Origin: Candidatus Kryptonium thompsonii
GTDB taxonomy: Bacteria; Bacteroidota; Ignavibacteria; Kryptoniales; Kryptoniaceae
NCBI GenBank assembly: GCA_001442925.1
Contig: LDXX01000006.1
Location: 329,957-393,956, forward strand
Reading direction: 5' to 3'
DNA length: 64,000 nucleotides
Shown one piece after another: positions 45,706 to 54,415 of this stretch; position 1 is the stretch's first letter, and each line of letters opens with the position of its first letter. A model generated the notes under the pieces. The model saw only the letters and a program-made list of their open reading frames with translations. It was not told where the DNA came from and searched no databases. The translations under genes and the position numbers were made by a program.

Positions 45706-46207
45706 TTTTCGTTTTAGAATCAAACTTATTATATTTGCTGTTGTTTTAATATATGGTTGTAGGTATTCTTTTACAGGTGCATCTGTTCCGCCACATTTGA
45801 AGACGATAGCTATACCTGTTTTTGATGACCAGAGTGGTTATGGCAGAGCAACTCTTAGAGAGGAATTGACAAATAAAATCGTTGAAAGATTTATTTTGGA
45901 TAATACATTAAAAATTGCCGATAAAAGCACGGCAAGTTCACTTCTTGAAGGAGTTATAGTAAGCGTTCAAGATAACCCAGTTGTCGTCGGCACTGGAGAG
46001 AGAGTAGTGAAGTCAAGGATAACTATAACCGTTAGAGTAGGTTTTTATGATATGGTCAAGCGCACGAAGGTTTGGGAAAGAACTTTCTCAAATTGGGGAG
46101 AATATGAGCTTGAAGGAAATATACAGAACAATTTGCAACTTGGAATTAAACAGGCTATAGAAAAACTTTCTGAGGATATCTTGTTGGCAACGGTAGCAAA
46201 TTGGTAA
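45674..46207 (+). CDS. lptE: LptE-family LPS assembly lipoprotein
   Basis: 177 residues. A positively charged stretch and hydrophobic segment end in a lipobox-like LIYGC at about residue 36, so the mature protein would be lipid-anchored. The following ~140 residues match the LptB/LptE Pfam-type fold in Bacteroidetes and Chlorobi (TIAIPVFDDQSGYGRATLREELTN). LptE plugs LptD and helps insert LPS into the outer membrane; no lptD lies in the window. The first ATG at 45674 is inside the upstream regulator. A slightly later start is possible. Confidence 0.8.
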   Translation: MGLKRKGKKDSFRFRIKLIIFAVVLIYGCRYSFTGASVPPHLKTIAIPVFDDQSGYGRATLREELTNKIVERFILDNTLKIADKSTASSLLEGVIVSVQDNPVVVGTGERVVKSRITITVRVGFYDMVKRTKVWERTFSNWGEYELEGNIQNNLQLGIKQAIEKLSEDILLATVANW

Positions 46208-46236
46208 AGGTAGAATTAATTTAAAAGGAGTGATTT

Positions 46237-47805
46237 ATGGAAGCACTTGTCCTTGCAATTTATTTTATTTCGATCTTTGTCCTTTCAATTTTCGGTTCTC
46301 ATGGCTTCGTGCTTGTTTATTATTACTTTAAAAACAAGAAGGACGAGATTGAGGGTCGGAAGAAAAAATTAAAGCCTAAAACGCTTGAGGAGCTTTTCGG
46401 AAGCGAAGAAAATTATCCAAATGTTACGATTCAACTTCCGATTTATAATGAACTTTATGTTGCTCCCCGCTTGCTTGATGCTGTAAGTAGGATTGATTAC
46501 CCAAAGGAAAAAATGCAAATTCAGGTTCTTGATGACTCAACGGATGAAACGGTTCAAGTTGTTGCTTTAAAAGTGATGGAGTTGAAGGCTAAAGGTTTTG
46601 ATATTGAACATATACGAAGGGGAACAAGGGAAGGTTTTAAAGCGGGCGCCTTAAAGTATGGGATGAAGTTTGCAAAGGGTGATTTCATCGCTATCTTTGA
46701 CGCTGATTTCGTCCCGAAGCCAGACTTTTTGAAGAAGACATTGCCCTATTTTTATCTTGATGGAAACATTGGGATGGTGCAAACCAGATGGGAACATTTG
46801 AATGAAAATTATTCGCTTTTGACCCAAGCGCAAGCGCTTGCATTAAATGGACATTTCATAATGGAGCAGTATGTAAAAAATGAATCTGGTTTTTTTATAA
46901 CTTTTAACGGAACAGGTGGAATATGGAGAAGGTCATGCATAGAAGACGCTGGAAATTGGCAAGGTGATACGCTTGCGGAGGATATGGACTTGAGCTATAG
47001 AGCTCAACTTAAAAAATGGAAGTTTGTATTTTTAAAAGATGTCGTCTCACCTGCTGAACTGCCATCTGAGATAAATGCTTTAAAGTCTCAACAATTTCGG
47101 TGGACTAAGGGCGCGATTGAAGTGGGATTAAAATATCTTGGTGAAATTTGGAGAGAAAATTTGCCTTTGAAAGTAAAGCTTGAAGCGACCTTCCATCTAA
47201 CAAACAATTTGGTTTTTCCATTTATCTTGTTGACCGCTTTACTCAACCCACTTGTTGTGATGATAAAAGAAAGAGGCGATTACGATTGGTATTATTTCGT
47301 CATGGGCGTTTTTGTGTTGCCGTTCTTCGGACCTTTTCTTGTTTACACGCTTGCGCAAAGAGAGATTTACAGCAATTGGAAAGATAAGATAATTTTATTT
47401 CCATTATTTCTCGCTGGAAGCATGGGACTTGCAGTTAACAACACAAGGGCTGTTATCTTAGCATTGTTGAGGGAGAAAACTGAATTTGTTAGAACACCAA
47501 AATATGGGCTTATAGGGACGGAGGAAAAATGGGAAACGAAAAGATATGTTGCTTCACGAGTTGAATGGGTGACTTATGTCGAAATTTTACTTGCGATATA
47601 TATGCTCATTGGGATGATGATAAGCGTGTATTATCTTGAACTTGCTGCGTTACCTTTTCAAATGATGTTTTTTGCTGGATTTTCTTTCATCGGAGTTCTA
47701 TCAGTAAGGCATTCAAGAATTTGGAATGAGTATGTTGGGAAGGTGAAACTAGCATTGAACATAATCAAGAACAAATTTGCGTATAGAACTTTAAACTTGA
47801 AATAA
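46237..47805 (+). CDS. Membrane glycosyltransferase family 2, cellulose-synthase-like
   Basis: 522 residues with one N-terminal helix and four or more C-terminal helices flanking a large GT-A domain. VLDDSTDETVQ, IFDADFVPKPDF (D-x-D), AEDMDLSYRA and QQFRWTKGA (Q-x-x-R-W) are the processive-polymerase signatures. Family relatives make cellulose, glucomannan or glucosylceramide-type products; this form (like CslA) often serves beta-mannan or exopolysaccharide synthesis. AAGGAGTG lies upstream. It stands next to the T9SS region but on the opposite strand. Confidence 0.85.
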   Translation: MEALVLAIYFISIFVLSIFGSHGFVLVYYYFKNKKDEIEGRKKKLKPKTLEELFGSEENYPNVTIQLPIYNELYVAPRLLDAVSRIDYPKEKMQIQVLDDSTDETVQVVALKVMELKAKGFDIEHIRRGTREGFKAGALKYGMKFAKGDFIAIFDADFVPKPDFLKKTLPYFYLDGNIGMVQTRWEHLNENYSLLTQAQALALNGHFIMEQYVKNESGFFITFNGTGGIWRRSCIEDAGNWQGDTLAEDMDLSYRAQLKKWKFVFLKDVVSPAELPSEINALKSQQFRWTKGAIEVGLKYLGEIWRENLPLKVKLEATFHLTNNLVFPFILLTALLNPLVVMIKERGDYDWYYFVMGVFVLPFFGPFLVYTLAQREIYSNWKDKIILFPLFLAGSMGLAVNNTRAVILALLREKTEFVRTPKYGLIGTEEKWETKRYVASRVEWVTYVEILLAIYMLIGMMISVYYLELAALPFQMMFFAGFSFIGVLSVRHSRIWNEYVGKVKLALNIIKNKFAYRTLNLK

Positions 47806-47807
47806 AA

Positions 47808-47933
47808 AACTCACCTTTAGTTCCCCACTCTTTAAGCTTTTATAGAGGGAATGAGGAGTTAGTCAGAAAAAAAACAAACTCACCCCCTTCAATTCCCCCT
47901 CTCTAAATTTAGAGAGAGGGCAGGGGGTGAGTT
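47808..47933. repeat. Two-unit hairpin repeat, copy 1
   Basis: This is one degenerate unit (47808-47860), a spacer AGTCAGAAAAAAAACAA, and one well-formed unit (47877-47933). The second unit has outer arms AACTCACCCCC and GGGGGTGAGTT and an inner stem CTCTCTAAATTTAGAGAG. The same unit-spacer-unit order recurs at 54247. It lies directly after the T9SS gene ending at 47942 and between convergent genes, so it may also act as a bidirectional terminator. Confidence 0.85.
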
Positions 47934-47941
47934 CATATTCA

Positions 47942-50900
47942 TTACTTGATCAAAACCATCTTTCGTTTAAATATTCTATCGTTGGCTTTCAACATGTAGA
48001 AATATATGCCTGAGGAAAGCTCGCCAGCATCAAAGTTTACTTTGTACCTTCCAGCTTTTAATTCCCCGTTCAGTAAAACCTTAATTTCCTGACCAATTAT
48101 GTTATAAACAGAAAGTTTAACTTGAGATTCCTCAGGCAATCCAAATTCAATAGTCGTAACAGGATTAAATGGATTTGGATAGTTTTGAGCGAGATAATAA
48201 TCAGATGGTATCTCGTTTGGTTGTTCAACTACAGGTGTTGGTCGCTTTATCAATCTTAATCTGCGTATCTCACTCTTTCCGTAACCTTCTCCATCGAATG
48301 GAAACACCGCCCAAAAGATATCGATCGTGTCAATATTTACCGGGAACATCGCTCTGAAGATGTAATGATAAATGCTTATCGTTGTATCAGAGGGTGAAAG
48401 TGTATCGCTGTACAAAACCGTAACAAAGGTTGGCAGTGATGAAATCTTGAAAACAACATGCGTTATCGTATCAGGTGGGACATTTAGATCATATGGTTTC
48501 GACCATGTAAATGTAATCGTGGCGCTATCATGAACAATCCCAAATGCTTGCCTATCATCAGGGGATGTTAAATGTGCAACTGGAAGGAGATTAATCTTTG
48601 TAATATCTGTCATAAACCTAGGAATGAGTTGATAGCCAGTATCTTTTCTAGTTGTATGAAATTGTCCTGCAATGCCAACTACGCTTATTGGATATCGTGG
48701 CTCAGGGCTTCCATCTATATCTGTATCAGCATCTATTCTTAGAACAATAGGTAGATTCGAATCTTTATCATAGACAATTATGTTTGCATTTGAACCTGCA
48801 CCGGGCCATGTTCCAGACTTTTTCCACAGTGTGTCTATTTTGATTAACATTCCTTCATATTTTTCAGGGTTTGAAAGGAATTGTGCTATTGAAATTTTAA
48901 CGGGATTAGGTGGGACGCTATCTGGTTTTAATATGGTTATATTTCCGAATGGATCTAAACTATCTGGAATAATTTCAGTTAAGCCATTGTACTGGAATAT
49001 CTTTCCTTTAACTTTAACTAAATTTCCGATGTTAAGTTTCAAAGTATCAGGTAGACCATCTCGAAAAACATTAATTCCTCCTGTCTCGTCTTGTATGTAA
49101 TATGAAATCGCTGGTTTACCTGAGGCAATCGGAACAAAATTAGGAGATGTTACGATTCCAGTGACTGTGACAGTTGAGTCAAGGAGGTCAGGGATGAAAT
49201 TGTTATCAAGGTCGCGTTTCGCTTGAGCAATTTCCCATGAGACTGGAATCTCAGGTATATTACCCCAGAAAATTGCATATAGATGAACAATTGTATCACC
49301 TTTTATCTCGCTAAAGACCACGGAAACATACGATGTATCAAGGTCAGCTGATGGTGTGCTTTTCTGTTTGTAGTGAGTCCATTCACCTGAATAAGGATTC
49401 CATTTGGCAACAAACGCGAGGGATTGGGTAAATCCTGCTTGTCTTATCGACTTTGGATAATAGAACCATATCTTTACAGAGTCATAAACTTGATCGGGCG
49501 CATCTCCTATTTTGAAATACCAAGTATTTAAAAGCGGATTCTTAGCTCTCCCGGCTCTTCCCAAAGTCGGGTTTTTACCATCAACTCTGAAAGCAACCTT
49601 ATAAAGACTCGGTGAGTTTAAATCTTTAACCGCCACAGGCAAATATACCGATTTCGTTCCAATTGGTGCAAAAACGGAATCCGGAATTGATATACCAAAC
49701 TCTAATTCACCTGAGCTGTCGGCAACGACATAACGGTCTTTATTATGTCCCGTTATATTGGGGAAATAGAGATAGAAGTCTTTGTCGTTCAAATATAATT
49801 TCCCCTTGACAAATTCAAGCTCGTTGGACGATATATCCTTTGATAAGCTTAGACCCGCAGAATTATTTACAACTAGTTTGCCAATGATATTAGGGATCAA
49901 GATGCCGGTTTTTTGTGAAGTTGTCCCATTGAATTCCCATATCGTATTCCATTCAGCCAGGGAAATTTGTGAAGTGGTTATTGTGCTATCAACACCATAT
50001 GGATTTGCTGTTTTAAATGTAGCATTTGCGTAAAGTGAGAATCCACCAGCTCCAGTAACTTTATTCAAACCAGCATTGAATATTTTGTATACCGTTATCC
50101 TAAATGATTCATTTGGAACAGATAAATTACCCGATGTCAATATCAGTGTATCCACATCATGGGAATGGCTTAGTGTAACCCCAGCTGGATTGTTTATCTC
50201 AAGATAACTTATAGTAACAGGTAATGAATCGCCTGTTATCTGCGGGCTTGCGCCATTGAAAATATACCTTGCTAAAGAGCTCAAACTCCATGAACCAGTA
50301 TGAATCAAAGTTCCATTTACACCATTGGGATGTTTTGTTTTAAATACAGCATTATCTGAGAGAACGAAACTACCAACACCTTTGACATAGCCGGTGTCTC
50401 CTCCAACTATTGTGCCATTAATCGTAGCTGTTATAGTGCTGTCAAGGTTTAAAACGCCGTTTAAGTAAAGTGTTTTATCGGATTTTATATCAAAGCTTCT
50501 TCTGGTATTAAATGTTCCGTCCAAGATAAAGTCACCATTAATATTTAACGCCCCGGTAAATCCGGAGGTCAGCGTCCATGTAACTCCACGGCCAATTGTA
50601 AATGTTCCATTAACTGTAAATGGGCTTGAACCAACTGAATTTGTATATGAGTAAGTTGAGTCGCTTGTAAATTTCAAGTTCCAGTATGTTCTACCAGAGA
50701 TAGTTGGTGTTCCTGAGTCGCGAAATTCAATAGTACTATTTGTATCAATAACGGCATAATTTAACGGTGTTGCAAGCCCTGTTGTTGTGTTATGTATGTA
50801 AGTTCCACCGATGCGCCAAACCTTGATCGTCGTGGGCAACCCGGAAACAACTGAAATTGTACCTTTATAATTGTGTAAAGTTCCATTGATATCAAGGTCA

Positions 50901-52189
50901 TAAGTTGCAGGTCCATTTGCTATAGTAAGTGTCTTAGCCGAATCAATCTTTACAACAGCTCCACTTTCAATTGTCGTTTGAGCAATTGTCACATTTATAT
51001 CAACGTTTACGGTGTGTCCAGACCTTACAATTACATCTCGGCTGAAAAACGAAGGATAGCGTATAGCAGAAGTCCAACCTGAACCTGTGTTCATTTCCCA
51101 TATGCTCAAATTGCTCCATGAACCACTGCTTACTGTCCTATAATACTCATTTTTAATTGCATAACTTGATGTTATTTTCTCAAATACTCCAGCTGTTGCA
51201 CTTCTGCTCCCAACTGCAAAAAATATTGAATCGTTATAAGCAACGCCTACAGCTGCATTATCAAGAGCCTCTCCACTAACACCAAAGTTTATTCCAGCAT
51301 ATCTTACGCCAGTTTCAGCATCAAGAATATTAAATGTCCTATTGCTACCATCACCTGCTATTATAAAATTACCCGTGGAGTCTATAAAGTTGAGGCCCAT
51401 TAATTGTGACACTGTAAAATTATGCGGAATAAAATTGGCATCTTTAACCCAACTCCCGTCAACATAATCAAATTTCTCCATGTACGGGGAACCATTGTAA
51501 CTCACATAAATTGTATTTGCACCCGGGCGTTTTAGCACAGTCTGAATTGCTATTGAAGAGGTAAACGAAACATTGAACAAAAGCGAATCTTTCCATCCAG
51601 CTCCACTTCTAAAAATTACATATACACCACGAGTACCTGTTTTTGAAACCCCATCACCATAGTAGATTTTAGCGTTTTCCCCAGCACCTTCAACTCTTAT
51701 AAATCTTGGGCTTGCCTGAAGCACAAGATCAGTAGTACCAGTGATATCTTTCAAAATGATCCCGCTTGTTGCTTCTTCACCAACTTTATAACGCGCTATT
51801 TTTTTATTGCCGTAAGAGGCAACATAGATATATCCGCTATCATCAATTGCTATTCCATAGGGAGATGCTGTTCCCCAAGAACTACCATCAGGCATTGTTG
51901 ATGCAAATGAACCATCTGGGGTTGTACTTGGTGTTGTTTCCCTGTCAACTGTGTTTGCTTTATCATAGTAAATTATGCCTATTGTTGTTGCTGAGCTCGT
52001 GATGTAAACTCTTCCATCGTATGTGCCACCTTTTACAATGGCTGCATCTCTAAATCTGTAGGATGTCCATTTTTGACCTGCGCCAGTTGTTGGGTTCCAT
52101 ATATTTGATAAGGTCGGCGCTTGTGCCTCAAGGATTGCTGTAATTAAAATTGTAAAGAGAAATATCCCCAAAAGTAACCGAGGTTTCAT
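47942..52189 (-). CDS. Giant secreted protein with beta-propeller-like and T9SS sorting domains
   Basis: 1,415 residues. A signal peptide ends at about residue 23 (LEAQ). Residues ~25-345 look like an NHL/six-bladed propeller (DDSGYIYVASYGNKKIARY). Then come glycine/serine-rich beta repeats (~350-850), an OB-fold-like surface domain (~1050-1230, GIVTSPNFVPIASG, YYIQDETGGINVF), an Fn3-like domain (~1240-1330), and a C-terminal type A sorting domain starting near 1335 with YPNPFNPVTTIEF and ending KRKMVLIK. The last ~80 residues direct export through the type IX system and anchoring to the surface. No enzyme signature is visible; adhesion or scaffold is likely. The ribosome site is GGAGGTAG. 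Confidence 0.85.
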   Translation of the reverse strand: MKPRLLLGIFLFTILITAILEAQAPTLSNIWNPTTGAGQKWTSYRFRDAAIVKGGTYDGRVYITSSATTIGIIYYDKANTVDRETTPSTTPDGSFASTMPDGSSWGTASPYGIAIDDSGYIYVASYGNKKIARYKVGEEATSGIILKDITGTTDLVLQASPRFIRVEGAGENAKIYYGDGVSKTGTRGVYVIFRSGAGWKDSLLFNVSFTSSIAIQTVLKRPGANTIYVSYNGSPYMEKFDYVDGSWVKDANFIPHNFTVSQLMGLNFIDSTGNFIIAGDGSNRTFNILDAETGVRYAGINFGVSGEALDNAAVGVAYNDSIFFAVGSRSATAGVFEKITSSYAIKNEYYRTVSSGSWSNLSIWEMNTGSGWTSAIRYPSFFSRDVIVRSGHTVNVDINVTIAQTTIESGAVVKIDSAKTLTIANGPATYDLDINGTLHNYKGTISVVSGLPTTIKVWRIGGTYIHNTTTGLATPLNYAVIDTNSTIEFRDSGTPTISGRTYWNLKFTSDSTYSYTNSVGSSPFTVNGTFTIGRGVTWTLTSGFTGALNINGDFILDGTFNTRRSFDIKSDKTLYLNGVLNLDSTITATINGTIVGGDTGYVKGVGSFVLSDNAVFKTKHPNGVNGTLIHTGSWSLSSLARYIFNGASPQITGDSLPVTISYLEINNPAGVTLSHSHDVDTLILTSGNLSVPNESFRITVYKIFNAGLNKVTGAGGFSLYANATFKTANPYGVDSTITTSQISLAEWNTIWEFNGTTSQKTGILIPNIIGKLVVNNSAGLSLSKDISSNELEFVKGKLYLNDKDFYLYFPNITGHNKDRYVVADSSGELEFGISIPDSVFAPIGTKSVYLPVAVKDLNSPSLYKVAFRVDGKNPTLGRAGRAKNPLLNTWYFKIGDAPDQVYDSVKIWFYYPKSIRQAGFTQSLAFVAKWNPYSGEWTHYKQKSTPSADLDTSYVSVVFSEIKGDTIVHLYAIFWGNIPEIPVSWEIAQAKRDLDNNFIPDLLDSTVTVTGIVTSPNFVPIASGKPAISYYIQDETGGINVFRDGLPDTLKLNIGNLVKVKGKIFQYNGLTEIIPDSLDPFGNITILKPDSVPPNPVKISIAQFLSNPEKYEGMLIKIDTLWKKSGTWPGAGSNANIIVYDKDSNLPIVLRIDADTDIDGSPEPRYPISVVGIAGQFHTTRKDTGYQLIPRFMTDITKINLLPVAHLTSPDDRQAFGIVHDSATITFTWSKPYDLNVPPDTITHVVFKISSLPTFVTVLYSDTLSPSDTTISIYHYIFRAMFPVNIDTIDIFWAVFPFDGEGYGKSEIRRLRLIKRPTPVVEQPNEIPSDYYLAQNYPNPFNPVTTIEFGLPEESQVKLSVYNIIGQEIKVLLNGELKAGRYKVNFDAGELSSGIYFYMLKANDRIFKRKMVLIK

Positions 52190-52315
52190 AACTACCTCCG
52201 CAATTTTATTTTTTATTTTGTCAAATTAACCCTTGTCTACAATTGCCCCTCTATTCACGACACATTCGTTCCTCAAAGATTTGCTCAAACTCTCCAAAGT
52301 AAATTCACCACCTTC

Positions 52316-52344
52316 AATTTAATGATCAAAATGGTATTTGTCAA
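52316..52344 (-). promoter_or_regulatory. Promoter of the 1,415-residue T9SS gene
   Basis: Read on the minus strand, TTGACA (52339-52344) and TAAATT (52316-52321) have an exact 17-base spacer. The same boxes and spacing precede the T9SS gene at 57073. The expected start is ~120 bases before the ATG at 52189. The leader, including the GGAGGTAG ribosome site, resembles the other gene's leader. Confidence 0.7.
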
Positions 52345-52432
52345 GAATTTTTTATGTTTTTTAAGAAAGGATGAAAAACTATTTAATCAAGCTTAATTGA
52401 GGGAAATAGTTAGCCTTTTCAAGGTCGTATAA

Positions 52433-54219
52433 TCAGCGTTGATTGACTTTTCGCTCTACCTCAGGGTTATATAGAAAGGAAAGATACATCACAAGACTTG
52501 CTGTGCCATCTAAGGTTGGTTCATTTGTTGAGTAATCTCCGTAATCGTCGTGGTAAACGATGTAATCAGTTTGAAATTCCCCATATTCATCGGGGCGATG
52601 TAAAGCAATGCCGATTAAACTTTTATATATCGATGTGTAAACTGGTCCATCGACAAGTCCGCCATTTATGGGGTATCCATAAATTGCTGTGAAAGCCGAA
52701 TGCGGTTCTTCTGGAAAATCACCCCATTCGGGAAAACCAACGATCATGCTTGTTCCCCAGGGTTGCATCCAAAAAGCCAATCCCGATGAGATGCTTCAAG
52801 TTCAAGAAATCTTTTATCTCCGGTTAACTGATGATAAAGTCTAAATTGTGTTAAGATACTTGCAATCAAATTATTTGAACACCAGATGAAAGGTACCCTG
52901 ATCCTAAAGGGGTTATTTTTTGATTTTGTCTCAATTAGTTCTAATCCAGATTTAATGTAATTTAAAATTTCCTGTTTTTGTCTTCCACGAGAATTTTCAA
53001 TTAGAAAGAAATGGGCAAGATTAATAAATGGATACCATTGATAGTGGCGTGCTGTGTCCTTCCCAATCCATGGGACGATGGGTTCAGCTCTTAAGTAGTT
53101 AATCGCTTCATTGTAATAAGTAGAACCATCCAATACTTTCGCAAGCACGCTTGCTGCTAAAGCCATGTCATCTACATAATTTTCCTCTTCATAGAAATAG
53201 GGCGCTCTGCAGGGGGCAGTTTGACAAACGCCCGGTTTTGATTTGGCAAATTCATAAGCATCATTTGACTTTTCAATAAGCGTTGATTTTAATTCATCTG
53301 TAAAATACTTAAAAACCACTGTTGCGAAGGCAAAAACGGAGGCGAATTTTGCAGCGGTTGATGCAACGCCAGTAGTTCTGTTCTTATATTTGAATAATCC
53401 TTGTGGTTCCCCCGTTACAAAATAAACAGGCCGTTCAAGTCTCTTTCCATAACTAACGGTATCTTTGGTGGGCAAGCGAAATCCTCGATGATCTCGATCG
53501 TCGGCAATTTGATGATACATCTCACCCTTTGATGGATTCATCTTCAACAACCAGTCAAGCCCCCATTTTGCGGAATTTAAAACATCTGGAATTCCATCAG
53601 GAATTGAATCTCCGTTTGCATCAAATTTATCCCCGAATGCGTTTGGATTTTTGTAATATGCAAACATCAATTGAAAAGTTGCGGTTGCTGAGGTTGTCAC
53701 ATATCTCAAATAATCAGATGCGTCGTGCCAGCCACCGACGACATCTATATGTTCTCCTTCCTTCTCTGGGTGATAAACTATAAAACCATCATGGGTATGG
53801 CAGGAATCTTTCAAGAAGGGATTATACCCACATTGCTGTTGTCTGATATGTTGCAGTAAGAAATCGGGAGATCCGTTATAAATTCCTTTGGCAATTCTAA
53901 AAATTGGTGATCTTGAGTTCCCCGCCCGAATGTAATACAATCCTTCTTTCTTAAAATTGCTGAAATTTAATCTAAAAGTAGATTTAAATTTTTGCCATGC
54001 CCCGGTTCTTTCGATTTTTGATGAGCGATATAAAACTTTATCAGAAATAGCATCAACAATTTCAAATGATTTTATCTTTAAGTTTTCTTCACTTATCAGC
54101 ACTGCAATTTTAACTGCATCGGGTTCATATCCAAGTTGATTAATTCGAATCCAAGAATCTGAAACCAGTTTGCCAACAAAGCTAAAGCTTGCTAAAAGTA
54201 ATAGTAGCAAAATTCTCAT
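52433..54219 (-). pseudogene. Glycoside hydrolase family 9 glucanase, split by a frameshift
   Basis: The frame from 54219 (MRILLLLLL signal peptide; a TTG at 54246 is possible) has an N-terminal Ig-like domain (RINQLGYEPDAVKIAV) and a GH9 (alpha/alpha)6 barrel with the nucleophile-side GGWHDASDYLRY. It stops early at 52744 after LFGCNPGEQA. Beginning one base out of phase at about 52760, the frame continues as WGTSMIVGFPEWG and carries the catalytic Glu motif TNEPTLDGTA to 52433. A single C missing from the CCC run at ~52763 explains the shift. The acid/base Glu is therefore separated from the rest. GH9 enzymes cleave beta-1,4-glucan. There is no T9SS tail at its end. Confidence 0.8.
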
Positions 54220-54246
54220 GATAGATTTTATTATTTTGAAGTCCAA

Positions 54247-54374
54247 AACTCACCCCCTTAAATTTCCCTCTCTAAAACTTGGAAAAAGGTTAGGGGAGTT
54301 AGTCAGAAAAAAAAACAAACTCACCCCTTTAGTTCCCCCTCTCTAAATTTAGAGAGGGGGTTAGGGGGTGAGTT
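54247..54374. repeat. Two-unit hairpin repeat, copy 2
   Basis: A degenerate unit (54247-54300), spacer AGTCAGAAAAAAAAACAA, then a well-formed unit (54318-54374) with outer arms AACTCACCCC and GGGGTGAGTT and inner stem CCCTCTCTAAATTTAGAGAGGG. It is nearly identical to the copy at 47808, in the same order. It lies just past the stop of the 885-residue T9SS gene and before the GH9 gene. Confidence 0.85.
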
Positions 54375-54415
54375 CATGATTCCTTTCTAAAACTTAGAGA
54401 AGTCGAAAGGTAAGT

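Noticed and set aside
52433..52780. 115-codon frame as a separate small gene
   Set aside because: Its sequence continues the GH9 barrel exactly where the upstream frame breaks, so it is the displaced 3' end of one gene.
47877..54374. Hairpin repeats as a CRISPR array
   Set aside because: Only two loci 6 kb apart, no regular spacers and no cas genes.
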